This document shows, in pieces, positions 1 through 8,903 of a stretch of 64,000 nt of DNA. Position 1 is the stretch's first letter. The number at the start of each line of letters is the position of its first letter. The DNA is from Mesorhizobium sp. (GTDB lineage Bacteria > Pseudomonadota > Alphaproteobacteria > Rhizobiales > Rhizobiaceae), in NCBI RefSeq assembly GCF_004962245.1, contig NZ_SUHQ01000013.1:62001-126000 (forward strand), written 5' to 3'. A program made the translations under genes and the position numbers. Under the pieces are notes generated by a model. That model worked only from the letters and a program-made list of their open reading frames with translations. It made no database searches and had not been told where the DNA came from.

Positions 1-1056
1 GCGAATGCGCTTCAGATGCTCGGCGATCTCCTCCTGCGTGATGCGCGGGTTGGCCGAGGCCCACGGCCCGACGCGTTGGAGACGCTGGATCGTGTCCGCC
101 AGCGCACGGACCTGCTTTTGTTCTTCCGTGTTGCCCGTATTGTCCCGCAACCAGCGGCGCGACTGGCGCAACAGCTCCGCGATCTCATTGGCGCCGGGAT
201 TGGCCGAAATACGCTCACCGAGACGCCGGCTCAGTTCGAGCAGCAGTTGCTTCTGACGCGCGTCATATGAAGCCTGCTCGTCAGGCGCGATGCCACAGGC
301 AATCTCGTCGCGTAACAGCAGCGTTGTGTAAATGTGGTGGACGCGCTCCGGCAGCGTATCGGCGGCACGGCGTTCGATATTCAGGCTTTTCTCGACATAG
401 GCGCATTCCTGCGCCAGCGCCGGCTCGACATTTTTGGTGAAAGCGAGCTTCCAGACAACCGGCGCGATCCACACCTCGAAGTCCTGGCCCGTAGCGCGAG
501 CACGCTTGAGCGCTTCGAACCCCATCTCGACCGCCCCCGGAAGAAGCGGACCGACGATATTGGCGTGCCAACCGACGCCGCCTTCGGGATGCAGGAGCAC
601 ACCATGCCCTTTCAGCGCCCAGGCGACCGAGTGTTCCTTGGCCGCAGCGCTGTTACCGGGAATCTGGGCGATCAGATTGTTTGCCAGCCAGAATTTCTGC
701 ATGGTCCGGCCGAGGCCGTTGACGACGCCATGCGTGGCCCAGGATGCGGCAAGCGGGCTTGACCTCGAAACGATCTCCTTGTCGATCATCCAGTCGGTAA
801 AGAATTCCGGATGATTGGGCGTGATGAACGTCGCCTTGGCTGCGCCGCAACAGGCCCTCAGCCGCTGCCGGTCGTCGACGGGAAAGTCGATATGGCGGAC
901 ATTGGCGACGCCGCGCAATCCGGCCAGGCGGTTGAACGGCAACAGGTCGCGAAAGCCGGGAATGCCGTGCAGCATGACAACCCGGTTGACGATCGTCATG
1001 GTCTTGATCAGCGCCGGATTGGGCCTCGGCGCCACGAACACATCGATTCTGCTCAC
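1..1056 (-). CDS. PlsC-like acyltransferase (3' end cut by window)
   Basis: A reading frame of 352 codons runs without a stop off the left edge, so the C-terminus is missing. I chose the GTG start because a purine-rich GGGGGAGCAGG lies directly upstream. Residues 81-89 (NHPEFFTDW) and 156-160 (HPEGG), followed by an LLPGAVEMGFEAL stretch, resemble the catalytic and substrate-binding blocks of glycerolipid acyltransferases. The His-Asp spacing is one residue longer than the family's HX4D. The likely role is acyl transfer at the membrane, but the substrate cannot be read from the sequence. It may be only a distant relative of PlsC. Confidence 0.6.
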   Translation of the reverse strand, partial: MSRIDVFVAPRPNPALIKTMTIVNRVVMLHGIPGFRDLLPFNRLAGLRGVANVRHIDFPVDDRQRLRACCGAAKATFITPNHPEFFTDWMIDKEIVSRSSPLAASWATHGVVNGLGRTMQKFWLANNLIAQIPGNSAAAKEHSVAWALKGHGVLLHPEGGVGWHANIVGPLLPGAVEMGFEALKRARATGQDFEVWIAPVVWKLAFTKNVEPALAQECAYVEKSLNIERRAADTLPERVHHIYTTLLLRDEIACGIAPDEQASYDARQKQLLLELSRRLGERISANPGANEIAELLRQSRRWLRDNTGNTEEQKQVRALADTIQRLQRVGPWASANPRITQEEIAEHLKRIR

Positions 1057-1178
1057 CCTGCTCCCCCGCTGGACTGACGCCGGCGGAAAAGGTGAGATGC
1101 AATTGCGGCGTGTTCAAGTCGTTTGCCGCCCCGCGCGAGTGGTTAACTCAAGCGGTTGGTTTGGCGGCAGCTGAAGCC

Positions 1179-2006
1179 CTATTTCGACGGACAGGTTTTC
1201 GGCTGATCGAACAACGACAGATTGACCAGCTTGCCGGTCATCGAGAAGTCGTTGTAGTCCATGAGGAGGTCGCGCGTGAGGCCGTTCTCATGCAGCTTGA
1301 AGCTGATCCGGTATTCCGGCACCTCCTCGCCTGACTTGTCGGTGTCGTCGAAGTAGGCGATGTCGACTGGCCAATATTTGTCGGTGGCGAGTTTTGCCAA
1401 TGCCGACGCTTCCGGGTCTGTCTTGTCGGCATCGGTCTTCTTGCCGACGACGACGGTGGTGGTCATTACCTTGTTGGCATCTTCCGAGCCGTCGAACAGG
1501 TTGGTTTCATAGAAATTTTCGCCCTTTTCGGCCTTGTCGATCAGTTCGACCAGATGCTGGGTCGGGAACTGGGTGGCCGCCAATTCGAGGCTGCTCTTCT
1601 CCGGCTTGTCGATATCGACCTTGAGGCCCTTCGCCTCCTTCGTCGCGGTGCCCTTGACCTCCTTTTCGAGGTTCTGGTCGACGAAGGATTTTGTCACGAA
1701 CGAGAAGGTCTTGCCTTCAGCGTCCTCAAAAGTGGTCGTTTGCTGATCGGTCAGCCTTGTGTTGTCGTTGGTGACGATCTGGGTGACGAAGCGGAACTTC
1801 ACCGTGTAGCCTTCGCAAGGCGAGCCATTGAACTCATAAACCATGCGGCCGGTGATGCCGGCGATGCCGGAGCGATCGGAGGCCTTGTCGAGACTGAGGT
1901 CATAGACGGCGCGATGCGCCTGCAGCGTCGGCACGGCGAAAGCAGGAGCCGCCGCGAAAAGCGCTGGCAGCAGGACAGCGTGGAATGCGAGGCGCGTCGC
2001 GCTCAT
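1179..2006 (-). CDS. eipB: Cell-envelope integrity protein EipB (DUF1849)
   Basis: The 275-residue protein has a clear Sec signal peptide (cleavage after AAPAFA, about residue 24), followed by an all-beta periplasmic domain. It carries one cysteine near the N-terminus (C64, in GSPCEGY) and one near the end (C272). These match the cysteine pair that forms the disulfide in Brucella EipB, a spiral-beta protein needed for envelope integrity. Length and the order of conserved motifs fit DUF1849. It is read divergently from the RidA gene, and the 138-bp gap between them should hold both promoters. The molecular ligand of the family is unknown. Confidence 0.9.
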   Translation of the reverse strand: MSATRLAFHAVLLPALFAAAPAFAVPTLQAHRAVYDLSLDKASDRSGIAGITGRMVYEFNGSPCEGYTVKFRFVTQIVTNDNTRLTDQQTTTFEDAEGKTFSFVTKSFVDQNLEKEVKGTATKEAKGLKVDIDKPEKSSLELAATQFPTQHLVELIDKAEKGENFYETNLFDGSEDANKVMTTTVVVGKKTDADKTDPEASALAKLATDKYWPVDIAYFDDTDKSGEEVPEYRISFKLHENGLTRDLLMDYNDFSMTGKLVNLSLFDQPKTCPSK

Positions 2007-2144
2007 GAGTGGCTCCGATCATAGCGGCTAATGGCAGGCCGCAGGGAAAGATGGTCCAGCTTAAAAAAAGTCGTGGCGGAAGCGAGGCAAAAATAGCAAT
2101 TTCGGCCCGGCCTGCGCGGCGTCTTCAAGCAATAAGGAAATACC

Positions 2145-2609
2145 ATGAGTGAAACAATCGAAAAGCGGCTAAGCGATCTCGGCGTGACGCTTCCAGTCGC
2201 CGCCGCGCCCGCCGCCAACTACGTGCCTTATTGCAGATCAGGCGATCTGCTGTTCACCGCAGGGCAGTTACCGCTCAAGGAGGGCAAGTTGCAGGCCAGC
2301 GGACTGCTCGGCCGCGATGTCGATATTGCAAGCGGCAAGGAGGCGGCAAAATACTGCGCGATCAACATATTGGCGCAGGCCAAGGCGGCGCTCGGCAGCC
2401 TCGCGAAAATCCGCCGGCTGGTGAAGATCACCGTCTTCGTCGCCTCGGCGCCGGATTTCGTCGAGCAGCATCTGGTTGCCAATGGCGCTTCCGATTTTCT
2501 GGTCGCGGTGCTCGGCGATCGCGGCAAACACGCCCGCTCCGCCGTCGGGAGTGCCTCGCTGCCGCTTAATGCCGCAGTGGAAATTGAAGCCGTCTTCGAA
2601 GTCGAATGA
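2145..2609 (+). CDS. RidA/YjgF-family protein
   Basis: A 154-residue single-domain protein of the chorismate-mutase-like RidA fold. Family members deaminate reactive enamine/imine intermediates, protecting PLP enzymes, or act as related hydrolases. The typical pattern is present: a GQLP segment after the first strands, a central helix with the A-x-x-N motif (CAINILAQAKAALG), VFVASAPDF, and a C-terminal LPLNAAVEIEAVFEV strand. It is longer than the 128-residue archetypal RidA and looks like the alphaproteobacterial subfamily often annotated only as RidA family. Its stop lies 7 bp before the glycerophosphodiesterase start, suggesting one transcript. Confidence 0.85.
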   Translation: MSETIEKRLSDLGVTLPVAAAPAANYVPYCRSGDLLFTAGQLPLKEGKLQASGLLGRDVDIASGKEAAKYCAINILAQAKAALGSLAKIRRLVKITVFVASAPDFVEQHLVANGASDFLVAVLGDRGKHARSAVGSASLPLNAAVEIEAVFEVE

Positions 2610-2616
2610 GCCTGAC

Positions 2617-3345
2617 ATGACCGACCTTTCCTGGCTGACCGCCCGGCCCGTTGCCCATCGCGGCCTTCACGACATGAACAAGACGCGCTGGGAGAACACG
2701 CTCTCGGCCTTCGCCGCGGCAGCCGAACGCGGCTATGCGATCGAATGCGACGTGCATTTGTCGTCCGACCGCATCCCGGTCGTTATCCACGACGGCGATC
2801 TGAAGCGGCTGACCGGTCAGGACGGTTTTGTCTGGCAGCGCACGGCGGCGGAGATGACGGCGCTCAAGATCGGCGGCACATCAGACCATCTGCCGACGCT
2901 GCAGCAGGCGCTCGATCTGGTCGACGGCCGGGTGCCGATGGTCGTCGAGCTGAAAGGGGTTCCCGGCCACGACGAAGGCCTGGTCGCAAGCGTCGGCAAG
3001 ATGCTCAAGCGCTACAAGGGCAAAGCGGCGATCATGTCGTTCGACCACTGGCTGATCCGTGATTTCCCCAAACACGCACCCGGCATTCCGGGGGGACTGA
3101 CCGCCTATGGCAAGGACGTCAAGCTGATCGAGGCGCATTTCGCCATGCTGGCGCACGACATCGCCTTCACCTCCTACGCCGCCGGTGACCTGCCGAACAG
3201 GTTTGTCAGTTTCGTGCGCGAAAAGCTCAAAATGCCGGCAATCACCTGGACCGTGCTCGACCAGCCGGCGATTGACCTGACCTTCAAATATGCCGACCAG
3301 ATGACGTTCGAAGGGTTCGAACCCGATCTGGTACAGGTCGCTTGA
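2617..3345 (+). CDS. Glycerophosphodiester phosphodiesterase
   Basis: A 242-residue TIM-barrel phosphodiesterase that hydrolyses glycerophosphodiesters to glycerol-3-phosphate and an alcohol. Signature residues are visible: HRG at 14-16, ENTLSAF at 26-32, the metal-binding pair E43/D45 in ECDVH, and a later ELKG segment. There is no signal peptide, so it is probably cytoplasmic. The ATG chosen follows the RidA stop by 7 bases and gives the family's usual N-terminus; the open frame extends further upstream but only as an overlap with RidA. Linkage to RidA suggests co-transcription, not a shared pathway. Confidence 0.9.
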   Translation: MTDLSWLTARPVAHRGLHDMNKTRWENTLSAFAAAAERGYAIECDVHLSSDRIPVVIHDGDLKRLTGQDGFVWQRTAAEMTALKIGGTSDHLPTLQQALDLVDGRVPMVVELKGVPGHDEGLVASVGKMLKRYKGKAAIMSFDHWLIRDFPKHAPGIPGGLTAYGKDVKLIEAHFAMLAHDIAFTSYAAGDLPNRFVSFVREKLKMPAITWTVLDQPAIDLTFKYADQMTFEGFEPDLVQVA

Positions 3346-3388
3346 AAACCGAGCTTGCACAAGCCCTGACGGAGTCTACATAAGCCTC

Positions 3389-4606
3389 ATGGATCAAGGC
3401 GATGACGGTGACGGGCAAACGGCGAATGCGGAGTACTCGATCCGCGTCGCAGCCGGCATCGGCGCCTTCACCTGCGCGGAATGGGATGGGCTCGGCGGCA
3501 CCGCGCGCGGCGATACAGAAAACGGCTACAACCCTCTCGTTTCATTCGCTTTTTTGAGCGCACTCGAGGATTCCGGCTGCGCCGTGCGGCGCACCGGCTG
3601 GCAGGGCCATCACCTCAGGCTGGAGACGACGCAAGGCAAGTTCCTCGGGGCCGTTCCCTGCTACCTGAAATCGCACAGCCAGGGCGAATATGTCTTCGAT
3701 CACGGCTGGTCGGACGCATTCGAGCGCGCCGGCGGGCGCTACTATCCAAAACTGCAATGCGCGGTGCCGTTCACGCCGGTCACCGGCCCTCGCCTGCTGG
3801 TCCACAAGGGCGAGGACAGTCGCGCCGTGAAGGCCGGCTTGGCGGCAGGCCTGAAGGCGGTGACGGAAAAGCTAGGCGTGTCTTCCGCGCACGTGACTTT
3901 CGCGCAGCAGAAAGATGTCGCGGTGCTGGAGGCGGCGGGCTTCCTGCACCGCACCGACCAACAGTTCCACTTCTTCAATGAAGGGTTTTCGACCTACGAC
4001 GACTTTCTCGCGACGCTCGCCTCGCGCAAGCGCAAGGCGATGAAGAAGGAGCGGCGCGAGGCGCTCGCTCACGGCATCTCGATCGACTGGCTGACCGGCA
4101 AGGACCTGACCGAAAGAGCGTGGGACGACTTCTTTGCCTTCTACATGGATACCGGTAGCAGGAAGTGGGGCCGGCCTTACCTCAACCGCGAGTTCTTCTC
4201 GATGATCGGCGAACGCATGGCCGACGACATCCTGCTGGTGATGGCCAGGCGTAATGGACGCTACATTGCCGGCGCCATTAATTTCATCGGTTCCGATGCG
4301 CTCTACGGGCGCAACTGGGGCTGCATCGAAGACCATCCTTTCCTGCATTTCGAGGTCTGCTATCACCAGGCGATCGACTTCGCGATCGACCGCAAGCTGA
4401 AAGTGGTCGAAGCGGGCGCGCAAGGCCAGCACAAGCTGGCGCGCGGCTATAGGCCGGTGACCATGCATTCGGCGCATTACATCGCGCATCCCGGCTTGCG
4501 CAATGCGGTCGCCGACTACCTCAACCGCGAGCGGCGCGAAGTCGAGCGGATGGGCGACTATCTCGAAGGGCACACTCCGTTCCGCAAGGATCTGGCGGAC
4601 GATTAG
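3389..4606 (+). CDS. FemAB-like/GNAT-fold N-acyltransferase (DUF482, COG3146)
   Basis: This 405-residue protein matches the PF04339 FemAB-like family. Members are predicted to transfer an amino-acyl or acyl group, but their substrates are undefined. Recognisable features are the charged KRKAMKKERREAL helix mid-protein, FYMDTGSRKWG, the NRRYIAGAIN-like acetyltransferase core strand, and a GAQGQHKLARGYRP segment near the C-terminus. There is no signal peptide or membrane span. A Shine-Dalgarno sequence is not obvious at the start; GGAG lies about 15 bases upstream. It follows the phosphodiesterase by 43 bp on the same strand. Confidence 0.8.
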   Translation: MDQGDDGDGQTANAEYSIRVAAGIGAFTCAEWDGLGGTARGDTENGYNPLVSFAFLSALEDSGCAVRRTGWQGHHLRLETTQGKFLGAVPCYLKSHSQGEYVFDHGWSDAFERAGGRYYPKLQCAVPFTPVTGPRLLVHKGEDSRAVKAGLAAGLKAVTEKLGVSSAHVTFAQQKDVAVLEAAGFLHRTDQQFHFFNEGFSTYDDFLATLASRKRKAMKKERREALAHGISIDWLTGKDLTERAWDDFFAFYMDTGSRKWGRPYLNREFFSMIGERMADDILLVMARRNGRYIAGAINFIGSDALYGRNWGCIEDHPFLHFEVCYHQAIDFAIDRKLKVVEAGAQGQHKLARGYRPVTMHSAHYIAHPGLRNAVADYLNRERREVERMGDYLEGHTPFRKDLADD

Positions 4607-4633
4607 AACAAGGCACAATCCGGAGCGCACGCC

Positions 4634-5065
4634 ATGGCCGAAACCACCTACGACAGCACCAACATCTTCGCGAAAATCCTGCGCGGTGAAATCCCATCGC
4701 ATCGCGTCTATGAAGATGACGCGGTTGTCGCCTTCATGGATGTGATGCCACAAGGGCCAGGTCATACGCTGGTTGTGCCGAAGGCGCCGTCGCGCAACCT
4801 GCTAGACGCGGATCCGGCAACGTTCGGTCCACTCTTCGCAATTGTTCAGAAGGTGGCGTTGGCGGTGAAGAAAGCCTTCGGCGCCGATGGTGTCACCATT
4901 CTGCAGTTTAACGAGCCCGCTTCAGGCCAGACCGTCTACCATCTCCACGTCCATGTCATCCCTCGCTTCGAGGGCGTTCCGTTGAAGCCGCATAGCGGGC
5001 AGATGGAGAAGCCTGAGGTGCTGACTGAGAACGCTGGCAAGATACGGAGCGCGCTGGAAAACTGA
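4634..5065 (+). CDS. HIT-family nucleotide hydrolase/transferase
   Basis: A 143-residue histidine-triad protein with the motif HLHVHVIP (His103, His105, His107) and the family's N-terminal FAKILRGEIP block. HIT proteins of this HinT-like class hydrolyse nucleoside phosphoramidates or acyl-adenylates through a covalent nucleotidyl-histidine intermediate. It is cytoplasmic. It starts 27 bp after the FemAB-like gene and ends at a strong terminator shared with the convergent clpA, so it is probably last in the RidA-to-HIT transcription unit. Confidence 0.92.
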   Translation: MAETTYDSTNIFAKILRGEIPSHRVYEDDAVVAFMDVMPQGPGHTLVVPKAPSRNLLDADPATFGPLFAIVQKVALAVKKAFGADGVTILQFNEPASGQTVYHLHVHVIPRFEGVPLKPHSGQMEKPEVLTENAGKIRSALEN

Positions 5066-5109
5066 GCCGGGCATCCCGGCTTCGGCCACCAATACCTCTT
5101 CATCCAACG

Positions 5110-5137
5110 AAAAAAGCCCCGTCGCCGGGGCTTTTTT
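5110..5137. terminator. Bidirectional intrinsic terminator between HIT gene and clpA
   Basis: A perfect inverted repeat with GCCCCG/CGGGGC as the stem core, a TCGC loop, A6 on the left and T6 on the right. The flanking A and T runs make it a Rho-independent terminator on both strands. It sits between two convergent genes, ending 13 bp from the clpA stop. Confidence 0.93.
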
Positions 5138-5150
5138 GGCTTTCAGGCTA

Positions 5151-7622
5151 TCACCCCTTGCGGGGCAGTTGCGGCACCAGGCTGCGCTTGCTGCCGCCAT
5201 CCTTGCCCTTGGGCTCCGCCTTCTGCGCGATCGCCTTTTTCGCGACGGGCTTTTTGACGGCAGCTTTCCTGGGCTTCGGCGCGTCGTCCGGTTCTTCCTT
5301 CTTCGGCTTGACCGGCGCCTCGTCGGCGAGCGATTCGAGCTTCAGGCCGGTTTCGCCGGTCTCCTTCTTCTCGACAGTGACACGCACCGTGCCGCCCTTC
5401 TTGAGCTTGCCGAACAGCACCTCGTCGGCCAGCGGCTTCTTGATGTGCTCCTGGATGACGCGGCCGAGCGGCCGCGCGCCCATGCGCTCGTCATAGCCCT
5501 TGTCGGCCAGCCAGGCGATCGCCTCCTGCGACAGGTCGAAGGTGACGCCGCGCTCGGAAAGCTGGGCCTCGAGTTGCATGACGAACTTCTGCACCACCTG
5601 GTGGATGACCGGAACCGGCAGCGAGCCGAACGGGATGATCGCATCGAGACGGTTGCGGAATTCCGGCGTGAACAGCCGGTTGATCGCCTCGACATCGTCG
5701 CCTTCACGCTTGGTCGAGCCAAAACCGATCGCCGCGCGCTGCGCATCCGAGGCGCCCGCATTGGTGGTCATGATCAGGATGACGTTGCGGAAGTCGATCT
5801 GCTTGCCGTTGTGGTCGGTCAGCTTGCCGTGGTCCATGACCTGCAACAGGATGTTGAACAGATCCGGATGCGCCTTCTCGACCTCGTCCAGCAACAGCAC
5901 GCAATGCGGATGCTGGTCGACGCCGTCGGTCAACAGGCCGCCCTGGTCGAAGCCGACATAGCCGGGAGGCGCACCGATCAGCCGCGAGACGGTGTGGCGT
6001 TCCATATATTCCGACATGTCGAAGCGGATCAGTTCGACGCCGAGCGAGGCGGCGAGCTGTTTTGCCACTTCGGTCTTGCCGACGCCGGTCGGACCCGAGA
6101 ACAGATAGGAGCCGATCGGCTTCTCCGGTTCGCGCAAGCCGGCCCTCGCCAGCTTGATCGCCGAGGTCAACGCCGTGATAGCGGTGTCCTGACCGTAGAC
6201 GACGCGCTTCAACTCGACGTCAAGGCCGGCCAGCACCTTCTCGTCGTCGGCGGAAACCGTCTTCGGCGGAATGCGGGCGATGGTGGCGATCGTCGCTTCG
6301 ATCTCCTTGATGCCGATGGTCTTCTTGCGCTTGGCCTCCGGCAACAGCATCTGCGAGGCGCCGGTCTCGTCGATCACGTCGATCGCCTTGTCCGGCAGCT
6401 TGCGATCGTTGATGTAGCGCGCCGACAGTTCGACCGAAGCCTTGATCGCCTCAGCCGTGTAGCGAACCTTGTGGAACTCCTCGAAATAGGGCTTCAGGCC
6501 CTTCATGATCTCGATGGCGTCCTCGATGGTCGGCTCGTTGACGTCGATCTTCTGGAAGCGCCGCACCAGAGCGCGGTCCTTCTCGAAGAACTGGCGGAAC
6601 TCCTTGTAGGTGGTCGAGCCGATGCAGCGGATCGTTCCGGACGACAGCGCCGGCTTCAACAGGTTCGACGCATCCATGGCGCCACCCGACGTCGCCCCTG
6701 CCCCGATCACGGTGTGGATCTCGTCGATGAACAGCACCGCGCCCGGATAATCCTCGAGTTCCTTGACGACCTGCTTCAGCCGCTCCTCGAAATCGCCGCG
6801 ATAGCGGGTGCCGGCCAGCAATGTTCCCATGTCCAGCGCGAACACGGTGGCGTTGTGCAGCACTTCCGGCACGTCGCCCTCGACGATGCGCTTGGCGAGG
6901 CCTTCGGCGATCGCCGTCTTGCCGACGCCGGGATCGCCGACATAGAGCGGATTGTTCTTGGAGCGGCGGCACAGCACCTGGATGGTGCGGTTGATTTCGG
7001 ACTCGCGACCGATCAGTGGATCGATCTTGCCGGCCTTGGCCTTGTTGTTCAGATTGACGCAGTAAGCGGTCAGCGCGTCCTGCTGTTGCTTTTTCTTGCC
7101 GCCGTCCTCTTGCGGCTCGGCGCCGTTCTGGCCGCCCTGCTCGTCGTCGGCGCCGCGCGGCGACCGCGTCTCGGATGCGCCGGGACGCTTGGCGATGCCA
7201 TGCGAGATGTAATTGACCGCGTCGTAGCGGGTCATCTGCTGTTCCTGCAGGAAATAGGCGGCATGGCTCTCGCGCTCGGCGAATATGGCAACGAGCACGT
7301 TGGCGCCGGAGACTTCCTCGCGGCCGGACGACTGCACATGGATCACCGCGCGCTGGATGACGCGCTGGAAACCGGCCGTTGGCTTGGAATCCTCGTCGTA
7401 GCCGGTGACGAGATTGTCGAGCTCGGTGTCGATATAGGTGAGAACCGTATGCTTCAGCTCGTCGAGATCGACGTTGCAGGCGCGCATGACCGCGGCCGCC
7501 TCGGTGTCGTCGATGAGGGCGAGCAGCAAATGCTCAAGGGTTGCGTATTCGTGGTGCCGCTCGTTGGCGAGCGTCAGCGCCTGGTGAAGCGCCTTTTCCA
7601 GGCCTTGGGAGAAAGCCGGCAT
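5151..7622 (-). CDS. clpA: ClpA, ATP-dependent Clp protease ATP-binding subunit
   Basis: An 823-residue Hsp100 unfoldase of the ClpA class. It has the double Clp-N domain at about 1-145, the first AAA+ module with Walker [10 protein letters not shown] at about 229-237, and the second with GPTGVGKTE near 515. The sensor/arginine-finger region and GARPLGR follow in the C-terminal domain. It unfolds substrates for ClpP and works with the ClpS adaptor encoded 6 bp upstream. An odd point is a 60-70-residue Lys/Ala/Pro-rich C-terminal tail, longer than in E. coli ClpA (758 residues). A low-complexity DEQGGQNG linker follows the N-domain. Confidence 0.97.
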   Translation of the reverse strand: MPAFSQGLEKALHQALTLANERHHEYATLEHLLLALIDDTEAAAVMRACNVDLDELKHTVLTYIDTELDNLVTGYDEDSKPTAGFQRVIQRAVIHVQSSGREEVSGANVLVAIFAERESHAAYFLQEQQMTRYDAVNYISHGIAKRPGASETRSPRGADDEQGGQNGAEPQEDGGKKKQQQDALTAYCVNLNNKAKAGKIDPLIGRESEINRTIQVLCRRSKNNPLYVGDPGVGKTAIAEGLAKRIVEGDVPEVLHNATVFALDMGTLLAGTRYRGDFEERLKQVVKELEDYPGAVLFIDEIHTVIGAGATSGGAMDASNLLKPALSSGTIRCIGSTTYKEFRQFFEKDRALVRRFQKIDVNEPTIEDAIEIMKGLKPYFEEFHKVRYTAEAIKASVELSARYINDRKLPDKAIDVIDETGASQMLLPEAKRKKTIGIKEIEATIATIARIPPKTVSADDEKVLAGLDVELKRVVYGQDTAITALTSAIKLARAGLREPEKPIGSYLFSGPTGVGKTEVAKQLAASLGVELIRFDMSEYMERHTVSRLIGAPPGYVGFDQGGLLTDGVDQHPHCVLLLDEVEKAHPDLFNILLQVMDHGKLTDHNGKQIDFRNVILIMTTNAGASDAQRAAIGFGSTKREGDDVEAINRLFTPEFRNRLDAIIPFGSLPVPVIHQVVQKFVMQLEAQLSERGVTFDLSQEAIAWLADKGYDERMGARPLGRVIQEHIKKPLADEVLFGKLKKGGTVRVTVEKKETGETGLKLESLADEAPVKPKKEEPDDAPKPRKAAVKKPVAKKAIAQKAEPKGKDGGSKRSLVPQLPRKG

Positions 7623-7628
7623 GTTACC

Positions 7629-7955
7629 TCACTTCTTCTCCATCACGCATTGCAGCGGATGCTGATTCTGTCGGGCGAAATCCATGACCTGGGACACTTT
7701 GGTCTCGGCCACCTCGAATGTATAGACCCCACACTCGCCCACTCCATGATTGTGAACATGAAGCATGATGCGTGTGGCGGCTTCACGGTCCTTCTGGAAA
7801 AAACGTTCCAGCACGTGAACCACGAATTCCATGGGCGTGTAGTCGTCGTTGAGAATGAGAACCCGGTAAAGGCTAGGCTTCTTGGTCTTGGTTTTGGTAC
7901 GCGTGATGACAGCCGTGCCGCGACCGGCCTCGTTGCCGTCGCTGCCGTTTTGCAT
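7629..7955 (-). CDS. clpS: ClpS adaptor protein
   Basis: A 108-residue N-degron adaptor that delivers proteins with bulky hydrophobic N-termini to ClpA. The core shows [12 protein letters not shown] (substrate pocket), [12 protein letters not shown] and TYEVAETKV-like strands. The open frame continues 26 codons upstream, but I chose the internal ATG (MQNGSDG) because it gives the usual alphaproteobacterial N-terminus and has AGGAG about 11 bases upstream. It ends 6 bp before clpA, forming the classical clpS-clpA operon. Confidence 0.93.
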   Translation of the reverse strand: MQNGSDGNEAGRGTAVITRTKTKTKKPSLYRVLILNDDYTPMEFVVHVLERFFQKDREAATRIMLHVHNHGVGECGVYTFEVAETKVSQVMDFARQNQHPLQCVMEKK

Positions 7956-8154
7956 ACGCACCACATCTCCTGTGGCAGTCAAACCTGTAGTCACGTAGTC
8001 CTGCCTTTTCGAATCCCCAAGCGAGTTCGACATGTAGGTGTTCGATGGACGATTTTAAGCCCTTCTGTTTAGCTGACAATATGGCTAGGTGGCCAAACTT
8101 GGCGGATTTTCGAAATCGTGAAGGCCGCAGAGCCCCTGATTTCAAATTGCCATG

Positions 8155-8185
8155 AAAAAACCCGGCCGCGCGTGCGCGACCGGGT
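8155..8185 (-). terminator. Intrinsic terminator of the phasin gene
   Basis: Read on the minus strand, a GC-rich hairpin (ACCCGG and CCGGGT arms with a GCGC/GCGC inner stem around a short loop) is followed by six T residues. It lies 45 bp past the phasin stop and ends that transcript before the clpS promoter region. Confidence 0.88.
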
Positions 8186-8230
8186 CTGCCTTGCAGGCCC
8201 GAGGGCCATCCTTCACATGCTATAGCGAAA

Positions 8231-8560
8231 TTACTTCGCTTTTGCGACGATTGATTCGAACGGCTTGTAGGCTTCTTTGGCGAGTTCGGCATAGAGGTCG
8301 CCGATCTTGGTGGCTTCGGTGACGAAGGATTCGTAGGACTGCTTGGCAAAATCGGACTGGATCTCGAACGCCTTTTCCAGCGACTTGGCCGACAAAAGTT
8401 TCTCGGCTGCTGCGCTGCCGGCTTCGAAGCTCTTCTTGGTGTACTCGCTCGCCTCGGTGGCGATTGCCTGCGCACCCTTGGAAAGCGATGCGAAGCTCTT
8501 CAATCCGGAGTCGGCAAACTCCTTGCCGTATTTGCTGAAATCTTCGTAGGTCTGGGTCAT
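8231..8560 (-). CDS. Phasin-family protein
   Basis: A 109-residue, entirely helical, Ala/Glu/Lys-rich protein of the phasin_2 type. These amphipathic proteins coat polyhydroxyalkanoate granules, and their levels follow granule accumulation. The pattern EASEYTKKSFEAGSAAAEKL followed by a second helix ending EAYKPFESIVAKAK is typical. I chose the ATG of MTQTYEDF, which has AAGGGAA at proper spacing; the in-frame ATG three codons earlier overlaps that ribosome site, and a longer reading frame would run through the promoter. It is monocistronic, with its own terminator and a repeat-built promoter. Confidence 0.9.
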   Translation of the reverse strand: MTQTYEDFSKYGKEFADSGLKSFASLSKGAQAIATEASEYTKKSFEAGSAAAEKLLSAKSLEKAFEIQSDFAKQSYESFVTEATKIGDLYAELAKEAYKPFESIVAKAK

Positions 8561-8616
8561 TTCACGCATTCCCTTGACGGTTGCCCTGAGGGTGGACGCG
8601 CCCTGTCCGGGCCGCG

Positions 8617-8660
8617 TTGTGCAATGCAAGTAACATATTGTGCGATGCACAAAAAGTCAA
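8617..8660 (-). promoter_or_regulatory. Sigma70-type phasin promoter overlapped by two TTGTGCRATGCA repeats (PhaR-like operator)
   Basis: On the minus strand a TTGACT -35 and a TATGTT -10 are separated by exactly 17 bp. Two near-identical elements (plus-strand TTGTGCAATGCAA at 8617 and TTGTGCGATGCACAA at 8638) are spaced 21 bp, two helical turns. The upstream copy is the promoter spacer and the downstream copy covers the expected transcription start. This geometry indicates a repressor. The family's known phasin repressor is PhaR, so PhaR is my inferred ligand. Confidence 0.75.
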
Positions 8661-8903
8661 TGTCGCGCCGAATGCGTCGACGGCCCGCCAGCCCATCACA
8701 TCGACCCATCGCATCGGCCCAGCCACCGGCCAGCACTGGCAACGGCTAAAATTCGAATAAAGAAAAGCTCAAGCCCGAAGAAAATGGTGAACGCGGCGGT
8801 TACCATAAACGGATTGGTAACGCTGGCCACGTAGCTTGGCCGGAAGTGAGGCAGGATCCCTTTGCTCGCCTCCAGCGCAACAAAAAATTCAAAGGAACCA
8901 TCG
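8661..8903. other. Divergent intergenic region upstream of the carboxypeptidase gene
   Basis: Together with the phasin promoter this is a 343-bp gene-free stretch. It contains an inverted repeat, GTTACC (8799) and GGTAAC (8816), 11 bp apart, and a small GGCCA/TGGCC hairpin at 8824. These could be an operator for the rightward gene. I see no convincing -35/-10 pair and no open reading frame worth calling. Confidence 0.4.

Noticed and set aside
5136..8072. A 978-codon open frame on the plus strand opposite clpA and clpS
   Set aside because: It is an antisense shadow caused by high third-position GC. Its product is low-complexity Arg/Leu/Asp-rich sequence with no domain, while the minus strand encodes clear ClpA and ClpS.
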